Assembly: GCA_902782715.1 (NCBI GenBank)
Contig: CACZOG010000060.1
Span: 1-5,811 of the forward strand
Length of the DNA: 5,811 nucleotides
Direction of reading: 5' to 3'
Origin: an uncultured Lachnospiraceae bacterium
GTDB lineage: Bacteria > Bacillota > Clostridia > Lachnospirales > Lachnospiraceae
The translations under genes and the position numbers were made by a program. Below the pieces are notes generated by a model. That model searched no databases. It was given only the letters and a program-made list of their open reading frames with translations, and had not been told where the DNA came from. Of the stretch, positions 1-5,142 are shown in pieces. Position 1 is the stretch's first letter. Each line of letters opens with the position of its first letter.

Positions 1-819
1 GAAGAACGTCTCAACAGGGTTACAGAGTGGCTTAAGGCAGCAGGGCAGAAAGTTAAAGCATCGGGAGATTCCCAATACCCTGATGACTGGGAGATAAAAG
101 AAGACATCCGCCTGCTTGATGAGTACTATAAAAGCGAAATGTGGCGAACCGATTTTGAGGCAGATGAAAAAGGAGAGCTTCCCGGGACTTTAAAACGCGG
201 AGTTTTATCGGAAGATGCAATTTATAATGTACTGACTGAATTTGATGAACTTATAAAAAACAGCAGTGCTGAAGAACCAACAAAAATAAAAGATGTTTAT
301 CAGACGGAGGGCAAAATGAGCAAGAAGACTTTGATCGTAATTGACATGCAGAACGATTTCGTCGATCAGGCACTCGGAACAAAGGAAGCCGTGGCGATCG
401 TGGATAATGTTAAAAAGAAAATAGAGGAATATTCCTTAAGAGGCGATGAGATAATCTTTACGCAGGATACACATGCAGAGAACTATCTTGATACAAACGA
501 AGGAAAACATCTTCCCGTTGTTCACTGTATCGAAGGAACCGAGGGATGGAAGATCTACGACGGGCTTGAAGTAAAGGATGCGAAATACATCAAGAAATAT
601 TCCTTCGGCTTCACGGGCTGGAAAGATTATGATCTGCAGGATGTTGAACTCGTAGGTTTATGTACGGATATCTGCGTTGTTTCAAACGCGCTGATCATTA
701 AAGCTTTATATCCCGAAATTCCCGTAAAGGTGGATGCCTCCTGCTGTGCGGGAGTAACGCCCGAATCACACAATGCCGCTTTAGAAACGATGAAGATGTG
801 CCAGATAGAGATAATATAG
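1..819 (+). CDS. DUF4298-like region fused in frame to a nicotinamidase/isochorismatase-like cysteine hydrolase (5' end missing)
   Basis: The frame is open from base 1 to the TAG at 817-819, with no stop between two recognisable parts. Codons 1-95 or so resemble DUF4298, a small domain of unknown function; the conserved-looking core is YYKSEMWRTDFEADEKGELP followed by LKRGVLSED. A short polar linker leads to Met codon 106, where a cysteine hydrolase of ordinary length (167 aa from that Met) begins. Numbered from that Met, the expected triad is D10 (IDMQNDF), K93 or K94 (KKYSFG) and C120 (LCTDICVV). D51 and H53 (TQDTH), with H65 or H70, fit the metal site of nicotinamidases. This family hydrolyses small amides such as nicotinamide to nicotinate, in NAD salvage in the cytoplasm. 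The superfamily call is firm; the exact substrate is not shown. The true start lies upstream of the window. The first in-window Met (139) falls inside the DUF4298 core and is not a credible start. Alternatively the two parts are made separately through the internal start at 316. Confidence 0.88.
   Translation, partial: EERLNRVTEWLKAAGQKVKASGDSQYPDDWEIKEDIRLLDEYYKSEMWRTDFEADEKGELPGTLKRGVLSEDAIYNVLTEFDELIKNSSAEEPTKIKDVYQTEGKMSKKTLIVIDMQNDFVDQALGTKEAVAIVDNVKKKIEEYSLRGDEIIFTQDTHAENYLDTNEGKHLPVVHCIEGTEGWKIYDGLEVKDAKYIKKYSFGFTGWKDYDLQDVELVGLCTDICVVSNALIIKALYPEIPVKVDASCCAGVTPESHNAALETMKMCQIEII
306..318 (+). promoter_or_regulatory. Internal Shine-Dalgarno and ATG in front of the hydrolase part
   Basis: GGAGGG at 306-311 lies 4 nt before the ATG at 316-318, exactly where the hydrolase fold begins (MSKKTLIVIDMQNDF). 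The spacing is slightly short but workable. It suggests that the hydrolase can be translated alone. It may be the relic of two adjacent genes whose separating stop codon was lost. Confidence 0.55.
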
Positions 820-822
820 TAA

Positions 823-856
823 AAACCCCGAACACTTAAGCGAGTGTCCGGGGTTT
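823..856. terminator. Bidirectional intrinsic terminator between convergent genes
   Basis: AAACCCCG (823-830) pairs perfectly with CGGGGTTT (849-856). After one A/C mismatch, ACACT (832-836) pairs with AGTGT (843-847), closing a 6-nt loop. Read on the + strand, the stem is followed by a T-rich tail (CATTTATTT). Read on the - strand, it ends in TTTTT. It begins 4 nt after the hydrolase stop and lies about 25 nt beyond the stop of the leftward FecR-repeat gene, so it can serve both transcription units. The tail is cleaner in the leftward direction. Confidence 0.9.
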
Positions 857-881
857 CATTTATTTAAGATTAAGCTACAGA

Positions 882-2822
882 TCAGTCATAGGTTGTCACG
901 AGGTTTATAACATCACCGCATTCTGTACATTGATCCCATTCCTGGGTGTATCCGGGTGTATAACCTGTTGTGTTGGAAACCTCATCATGATGTTCTCTGT
1001 GGTGTTCATAATTATGTCCGTGAGCGGGGATAGGACGGGTTTCACTGACGTCTCCGCATCTTTCGCATTTACATTCTTCTTCTCCGTCATCGGTGCAGTC
1101 GGCCGGTTTGACGACAACCCATTTATAAGCATGTCCGAGCGGATCGATATCACGAAATTCTTCTTCGTTGCAGGCTGTGCAGTAACGTCGTTCACGTCCA
1201 CTCTGCGTACAACTCGGGGCTTTACCGTTTACGGTTGTCCATGTAGTCCACCTGTGTCCGAGAGCATCGATCGAACGTCTCTCTTTTTCACCGCAGACCG
1301 AACATTCGTGTTCTTCCAGGCCTTCCTTGGTACAGCTTGGCTGTGAAGTAACCGTCCATTTTCCGAAACTGTGACCGTTGGCTTTAATTTCCCTTGATTC
1401 GGACTGTCCGCAAACTGAACATGTATGCTTCTCGGAGCCTTTGCCTGTACAGGTAGGTTTCTTTTCTGTTTCCCAGTTGCCCCAGGTATGTTTGCCGGTG
1501 GCAGCTATGGATTCTGTTGCACCCTTTTCGCCACAGACGGTACATTCTTTATGTTTCGAACCTTCTTTTCCGCATGTAGGTTCAGAGTCTGTAACTTCTT
1601 TCCAGGTATGGTCTTTCTTTGCAATGGGTCTTGTTTCTTCAGCACCGCATGAACAAACACGTTTTTCCAGTCCTTCAGCAGAACAGGTGGAATCTTTTAC
1701 AACCGTCCAGTTACCGAATGAGTGTGTATGTGTCTGTGTATTGTTGTTGCTTGCCCCTGAGTTTCCTGAGTTGTTTGAACCGCCGCCGGAATTGTTATTG
1801 TTGTCAGTGTTGTTGCTGCTTGCGGAGTTCTTGTCTTTATCTTTATCCTTGTCTTTGTTTTTATCCTTATCCTTGTCTTTATCTTTATCTTTGTCTTTGG
1901 GATTCTTGTCGGTATTGTTATCGCTTGCGGTATTATTGCCGCTGGCTGTGTTTTTATCCACATTGTCGTCGGTATTATTTCCGCTGGCTGTGTTGTTTCC
2001 GCTGGCTGTGTTATTGCCGCTTGCGGTATTGTTGTCATTATTGTCTGAGCTGTCCGATCCTTTTTTAGGTCCTTTGGGACGACGAAGAGGCGGTTTTCTG
2101 ATTAATTCCTGTAATCTTGCCACGCCCTTTTTGGGGAGACTGTCATAAAGAGGCAGAAGAATTATATTTCCGTCCTCAGCGAGTACAAATTCAGCCATAT
2201 CGCCGTTTGCTCTGATTAAAACAGCTTCGCCTGCATGAATTTCCTGTTCAAGTCCGTTGTATGTTCCCGACAGGGTTTTAAGTCTGGCCAAAACCACGCC
2301 TTTCTCAACTTCGACAAGCGTGTAAACAAAGTTGTCATCACCCGTAAATACGGTTATGCGGAAAGTTGTTCCTCTTACGGACATGGTCGAGTTCGGCGTA
2401 TCGACATCATAGGAATCGTTGGCGCCGAGCTTCTGGGTCAGTTCGTTTAATTCGGATCCCTTGTCGAGAACGATTTTAATCTTGCTCGCCTTCTTGTTTG
2501 AATTTGATTCGAGTCTGAAGTGAGTGTTCTCCTCGGCGTAAACGTACTTGTCGTTATCCATGCACATGGTCAGCTCGCTTGCTTCCATTACACTTACGTC
2601 ATCGCCGCTGTAGAGACGCTCGCCCTTGTAAGCCTGGCCGTTGTTTTTCTCGCCGACGACATTTACGGTACCTTTGACGTCTTCGACAGAGATGCTTCTG
2701 TATCCGCTTTTACTTACAATAACCGCAATGATTACGCCCACAACCGCAACGAGGGCGGCAGCAGAGCAACCTGCGATTATTTTTCCTTTGGTTGTTGCTA
2801 AAAATGTTTTAATGCTTCCCAT
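882..2822 (-). CDS. Membrane-anchored FecR-domain protein with Cys-rich C-terminal repeats
   Basis: A 646-aa protein. The start at 2822 is chosen because AAGGAG lies 7 nt upstream and a typical signal anchor follows directly. Longer in-frame reading upstream would only overlap the preceding gene. Residues 1-12 form a short, weakly basic cytoplasmic tail and 13-37 a single hydrophobic segment. Residues 41-225 are FecR-like, with the hallmark DTPNSTMSVRGTTF at 141-154. A Pro/Lys/Arg patch (241-254) leads to a disordered linker (255-365) of TASGNN units and a Lys-Asp run. Six repeats of 38-41 residues plus a degenerate seventh fill 367-646. The predicted topology is N-in/C-out, so FecR and the repeats face outside. 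There is no LPXTG sorting signal and no cytoplasmic anti-sigma domain, so this is not a classical sigma regulator. FecR domains elsewhere are extracytoplasmic protein-interaction modules; the partner here is probably the CHASE2 protein encoded just upstream. The function itself is not known. Confidence 0.9.
   Translation of the reverse strand: MGSIKTFLATTKGKIIAGCSAAALVAVVGVIIAVIVSKSGYRSISVEDVKGTVNVVGEKNNGQAYKGERLYSGDDVSVMEASELTMCMDNDKYVYAEENTHFRLESNSNKKASKIKIVLDKGSELNELTQKLGANDSYDVDTPNSTMSVRGTTFRITVFTGDDNFVYTLVEVEKGVVLARLKTLSGTYNGLEQEIHAGEAVLIRANGDMAEFVLAEDGNIILLPLYDSLPKKGVARLQELIRKPPLRRPKGPKKGSDSSDNNDNNTASGNNTASGNNTASGNNTDDNVDKNTASGNNTASDNNTDKNPKDKDKDKDKDKDKNKDKDKDKDKNSASSNNTDNNNNSGGGSNNSGNSGASNNNTQTHTHSFGNWTVVKDSTCSAEGLEKRVCSCGAEETRPIAKKDHTWKEVTDSEPTCGKEGSKHKECTVCGEKGATESIAATGKHTWGNWETEKKPTCTGKGSEKHTCSVCGQSESREIKANGHSFGKWTVTSQPSCTKEGLEEHECSVCGEKERRSIDALGHRWTTWTTVNGKAPSCTQSGRERRYCTACNEEEFRDIDPLGHAYKWVVVKPADCTDDGEEECKCERCGDVSETRPIPAHGHNYEHHREHHDEVSNTTGYTPGYTQEWDQCTECGDVINLVTTYD
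885..1724 (-). repeat. Seven tandem Cys-rich protein repeats of about 39 aa
   Basis: The repeats start at residues 367, 405, 445, 484, 523, 564 and 603 of the FecR-domain protein. The consensus is roughly H-[ST]-[FW]-x-x-W, then [PT]-[ST]-C, then G, then C-x-x-C-G, then I and a closing Gly-His. Most units have three cysteines (C417/C427/C430 in unit 2, C458/C468/C471 in unit 3, C497/C507/C510 in unit 4, C538/C548/C551 in unit 5). Unit 1 has CxC instead of CxxC. Unit 6 has four Cys. The last unit keeps only C632 and C635 and is His-rich. The pattern resembles repeats I recall from surface proteins of gut Firmicutes. Metal binding or disulfides are possible but unproven. Confidence 0.85.
1830..1898 (-). 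repeat. Lys-Asp dipeptide run (6-bp tandem repeat)
   Basis: Residues 309-331 of the FecR-domain protein alternate Lys and Asp for 23 residues, with one Asp replaced by Asn at 322. At the DNA level this is a 6-bp periodic array mixing AAA/AAG with GAT/GAC. It forms a highly charged, probably extended spacer between the FecR domain and the Cys-rich repeats. Copy-number changes would keep the reading frame. Confidence 0.9.
1914..2027 (-). repeat. TASGNN hexapeptide repeats (18-bp unit)
   Basis: Residues 266-303 contain four TASGNN units (starting at 266, 272, 278 and 292) and one TASDNN (298). A short TDDNVDKN interruption follows the third. The DNA unit is 18 bp, so slippage would be in frame. 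It is an Asn/Thr/Ser-rich spacer typical of exposed Gram-positive surface proteins. Confidence 0.85.
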
Positions 2823-2835
2823 CTTATCACTCCTT
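2820..2835 (-). promoter_or_regulatory. Ribosome binding site and start of the FecR gene, overlapping the end of the upstream gene
   Basis: AAGGAG (read leftward from 2835 to 2830) is formed by the last two sense codons of the CHASE2-HD gene, followed by its TGA (2829-2827). The ATG of the FecR-domain gene starts at 2822, 7 nt after the site and 4 nt after the stop. This arrangement decides the start and points to translational coupling within one operon. Confidence 0.85.
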
Positions 2836-4911
2836 ATCTGTAGGCTTCGTACATTCATAAAGATACTCCACCAGCTTTGCATCGATATTTCCGTCCTTGG
2901 CCATACCGCGCATGATATCGAATGCTTTTTCCCTCGGAACGGGAGGTTTGTAAGGTCTGTCCGTTGCAATCAGCGCATCGCAGATATCCGCCACAGCGAT
3001 GATTCTCGCGTCCGTGCAGAGGTCGTCTGCGGTCAGATGGTTCGGATAACCTTTTCCGTTTAAGCATTCGTGGTGTTGAACCGCCAATGTGGGAGAATTG
3101 GCGAAATATTTATTAAAATGAACCTTATCGAGAATACGTCCGGTAATTTCAACATGGCTTTGCATTACCTTTCTTTCCTCGTCGGTAAGAGTTCCTTTTA
3201 CTATGTTAAGACATTCTTTTTCTTCGTCTGTAAAAAACGGAGTAATGTTTCCTTCGGAATCTTTGTACTCATATGCCATTACTTTGGTCAGTTTGGCACG
3301 AAGTTCATCGTTTATGAAGCCCATGGAATTGACTTTGTTGACAAGTTCCACAGCTTCATCGGCCTTTGAAACAAAATCATTATAATACTTTTCATCGATT
3401 TTGTTCTCAAGCAGGTCTATTCTGGATTTCAGTTTAAAACTTTCAAGCCGTTTTTCGATTTCTTTTTCGCGGCCGTCAAGTCGGGTTTCCTTATTCATGA
3501 CCTCGAGAGGAATTGCAAGTTTTCCGATGTCATGAAGGAGTGCGCCCATGACAAGCTGTTCTTTTCTCTGCACCGAGAAGAATTCTTCTTCCTTGCCCTG
3601 CTCATGCATTTCGTTGATGTAGTCTGCAATCATTCCGCTGTACTTCGCAACATTTCTTGTGTGGGATGCGTTGTAAGGGGTTCTTTCATCGATAGCGGTT
3701 GCCATGGCTTCCGTGAAGGACCACATCTGTTCTTTTATCTCTTCCTGGTATCTGTAGTTTGCAATCAGTTCGCCTAAGTATTTTTCAATGATAAAATACA
3801 AATCCGCCAGAGCCAGCGCGACGAACATGTATATGCAGCTTATAAAATATCCGTTTCCCGAAAGGATTCTTCCTGCGAGAGCATAGAGTCCCGCAATTGC
3901 AAGGGAAACGGGAATTGTTATGAAAAGATTCTTCTTTCTTAATATAAGAATGAAAAGAACCAGAATTGCCGAAATGATTCCCGCCAAGGCAAATTTGTTG
4001 ACGGATACCATTGTTTTGCCGTCAAGATATGCCTGGATGATATTGGCATGTATCTCCATTCCGTACATAACCTGATGTCTGTCGGAGGCTGCCATGTAAG
4101 AGTCCTGGGTACCCGGGGCATAGGCTCCGACGATGACGATTGCGTTCTTGAAGTTTTTCATCGGAACATCGCCCGACAAAACTCTTGAAAGGGAAAGGGC
4201 ATTAAACTCTCCGGATTCGCCCGAGTAAAGGAACTGGAACTGTCCTTCCCTGTTGGTTTTCGGCGTCTTAACCGGCAGCCCGGTCATTTTCATATATTCC
4301 TTATAAATCGTATATGCGAAACTGTCCTGTGTTTCGCCGGCCTTTGCCTGCAGTTCTTTCGGCATTTTTACGGTGTTTCTCGTATATCTTACATATCCGT
4401 CCGGCGAAATAATCGGATCCGCGAAGCCCGTTTTGACATTTGCGCTTATTTCGTCGTAGGGCATTTCCACATCCGAAACATGCTCTTTGTTAATGTATCT
4501 GTTTCCGTTTTCGTCCGTTTCGACCGCAACTCTGTAAACAACATTCGTGCTTATGACGACATCTTTGTCTTTTACGGCATCTGCAAGTGCCGCATCGGTT
4601 TCTCCGTCATAAGATCCCGTAAGAAGAAAGTCGAGACCGACTACCAGAGGTGCATTTTCTTCATCCGCATACAGTTTGTTTAAAAGTTCCGTTAGTTTCT
4701 CTCTGTACCAGAGGTTGGTGTTTCCGTATTCGGCGATTGTTTCCTCATCGATTCCTATAAGGACTATGTTCGGATCGGTTCCGTTTAACCTTGAGTAGAG
4801 ATGGTCGGTTATAAAAGCATCCGGCGCATACAGAGGTTCCTTGATTACACAGAGGAAAATCAGACCGACCGATGCGAGAAGAATAACTGTGTTTATAATA
4901 TATTTTTTCAT
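2827..4911 (-). CDS. CHASE2-domain membrane sensor with cytoplasmic HD-GYP-type phosphohydrolase
   Basis: A 694-aa protein. The signal-anchor segment at 6-23 directly follows the start. Residues 25-300 match CHASE2, an extracellular sensor domain: IVLIGIDEETI (49-59), VVGLDFLLTG (90-99), GFADPIISPDGYVRYTRN (162-179), IVIVGAYAPGTQDSY (258-272) and MYGMEIHANII (282-292). Three hydrophobic segments (about 307-325, 330-350, 354-376) return the chain to the cytoplasm, followed by a short coiled stretch (377-400). The HD-GYP-type domain has H417, H460-D461 with GK (HDIGK), H586, H613-H614, GYP at 621-623 and D642. HD-GYP domains hydrolyse cyclic di-GMP or related cyclic dinucleotides, and the metal ligands look intact. 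Two oddities stand out: about 97 extra residues between HDIGK and the third His, and HHECLNGKGYP where the usual form has Asp in the Asn position. It is the first gene of an operon with the FecR-repeat protein. The domain calls are firm; substrate and signal are inferred. Confidence 0.93.
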   Translation of the reverse strand: MKKYIINTVILLASVGLIFLCVIKEPLYAPDAFITDHLYSRLNGTDPNIVLIGIDEETIAEYGNTNLWYREKLTELLNKLYADEENAPLVVGLDFLLTGSYDGETDAALADAVKDKDVVISTNVVYRVAVETDENGNRYINKEHVSDVEMPYDEISANVKTGFADPIISPDGYVRYTRNTVKMPKELQAKAGETQDSFAYTIYKEYMKMTGLPVKTPKTNREGQFQFLYSGESGEFNALSLSRVLSGDVPMKNFKNAIVIVGAYAPGTQDSYMAASDRHQVMYGMEIHANIIQAYLDGKTMVSVNKFALAGIISAILVLFILILRKKNLFITIPVSLAIAGLYALAGRILSGNGYFISCIYMFVALALADLYFIIEKYLGELIANYRYQEEIKEQMWSFTEAMATAIDERTPYNASHTRNVAKYSGMIADYINEMHEQGKEEEFFSVQRKEQLVMGALLHDIGKLAIPLEVMNKETRLDGREKEIEKRLESFKLKSRIDLLENKIDEKYYNDFVSKADEAVELVNKVNSMGFINDELRAKLTKVMAYEYKDSEGNITPFFTDEEKECLNIVKGTLTDEERKVMQSHVEITGRILDKVHFNKYFANSPTLAVQHHECLNGKGYPNHLTADDLCTDARIIAVADICDALIATDRPYKPPVPREKAFDIMRGMAKDGNIDAKLVEYLYECTKPTDKE

Positions 4912-4925
4912 TTAATCAACCTTTT
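4909..4925 (-). promoter_or_regulatory. Ribosome binding site and start of the CHASE2-HD gene
   Basis: AAAAGG (read leftward from 4925 to 4920) lies 8 nt before the ATG at 4911. It is weaker than the AAGGAG sites of the other two genes. A short inverted repeat, TTTCTT at 4923-4928 and AAGAAA at 4935-4940, overlaps it and could partly cover it in the mRNA. Confidence 0.6.
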
Positions 4926-4964
4926 CTTATATAAAAGAAACAATACATACATTTAATCAATTTT

Positions 4965-4992
4965 ATCATATCAAAACTGTTGAGATATTCAA
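4965..4992 (-). promoter_or_regulatory. Candidate sigma-A-type promoter for the CHASE2-HD/FecR operon
   Basis: Read leftward, TTGAAT (4992-4987) and TATGAT (4970-4965) are separated by 16 nt. They match the -35 and -10 consensus at 4 and 5 of 6 positions. Transcription would start near 4958, giving a leader of about 47 nt. The assignment rests on pattern only, in an AT-rich region. Confidence 0.45.
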
Positions 4993-4994
4993 CA
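4978..4994. promoter_or_regulatory. 17-bp dyad over the leftward -35 region (possible operator)
   Basis: TGTTGA (4978-4983) and TCAACA (4989-4994) are perfect inverted arms around 5 bp. The dyad overlaps the candidate -35 of the leftward operon promoter, a position suited to a repressor. It does not resemble the paired sites on the SPFH side. The regulator is unknown. Confidence 0.35.
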
Positions 4995-5010
4995 TCATAT
5001 AGCCCTTAAC

Positions 5011-5028
5011 AAAATTTTTAAAAATTTT
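5011..5028. repeat. 18-bp perfect AT-only palindrome between divergent promoters
   Basis: AAAATTTTTAAAAATTTT is its own reverse complement. It sits between the two candidate promoters, 13 bp before the rightward -35. Phased A/T tracts like these tend to bend DNA and can act as an UP-like element. Such palindromes also arise easily by chance in AT-rich spacers. Confidence 0.5.
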
Positions 5029-5040
5029 TTCAAAAAAGAC

Positions 5041-5069
5041 TTGACTAAGTAGCAAAATCATACTAACAT
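5041..5069 (+). promoter_or_regulatory. Candidate sigma-A-type promoter for the SPFH gene
   Basis: TTGACT (5041-5046, 5 of 6 to consensus) and TAACAT (5064-5069, 4 of 6) are separated by 17 bp. The expected start of transcription is near 5076, leaving a leader of about 67 nt. A-rich DNA just upstream could help RNA polymerase bind. Confidence 0.6.
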
Positions 5070-5100
5070 AAAACCAGAAAGTAGTCAAGTGCTACTAACA
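5047..5100. promoter_or_regulatory. Pair of matching 22-bp operator-like sites over the SPFH promoter
   Basis: Positions 5047-5068 and 5079-5100 are identical at 17 of 22 bases: both read AAGTAG, 8 variable bases, then TACTAACA. Each holds a dyad AGTA-N9-TACT of 17 bp (5048-5064 and 5080-5096); the second extends to AGTAG-N7-CTACT. The repeat distance is 32 bp, about three helical turns, so both sites face the same side of the DNA. Site 1 fills the -35/-10 spacer and site 2 covers the start region, as expected for a repressor. A longer inverted pair, ACTTGACTA (5039-5047) and TAGTCAAGT (5082-5090), overlaps them. Confidence 0.6.
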
Positions 5101-5114
5101 AAAAATTTTAAAAA

Positions 5115-5136
5115 GATGCAAAGCATCGGAAAGGAG
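5115..5136 (+). promoter_or_regulatory. Leader hairpin and ribosome binding site of the SPFH gene
   Basis: GATGC (5115-5119) and GCATC (5123-5127) form a 5-bp stem with an AAA loop. It ends 3 nt before AAGGAG (5131-5136), which lies 6 nt ahead of the ATG at 5143. The strong site fixes the start codon. The hairpin leaves the site free and may protect or present the leader. Confidence 0.6.
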
Positions 5137-5142
5137 TACATT

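Noticed and set aside
139..819. Start of the hydrolase-fusion gene at the Met at 139
   Set aside because: The Met sits inside the DUF4298-like core, the frame is open and domain-like upstream of it, and no Shine-Dalgarno precedes it.
1830..2027. CRISPR array or non-coding tandem repeat
   Set aside because: Repeat units of 6 and 18 bp keep the protein frame and have no unique spacers; they are protein-coding low-complexity sequence.
1378..2148. Long + strand frame rich in Leu-Ser, opposite the FecR-repeat gene
   Set aside because: Its low-complexity Leu-Ser tract is the antisense reading of the Lys-Asp and TASGNN repeats; it has no domain and no credible ribosome binding site.
2760..2822. 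Possible lipobox IAGC (residues 16-19) in the FecR-domain protein
   Set aside because: The hydrophobic stretch follows the cysteine instead of preceding it, so this is a signal anchor and not a lipoprotein signal.
2823..2969. Upstream extension of the FecR-domain gene by 49 codons
   Set aside because: It lies wholly within the end of the CHASE2-HD gene in another frame, has no recognisable domain, and the ATG at 2822 has a well-placed AAGGAG.
4912..5142. Riboswitch or small RNA in the divergent spacer
   Set aside because: Only short stems are visible and most lie upstream of the predicted transcription start; no known riboswitch core or terminator-like hairpin was seen.
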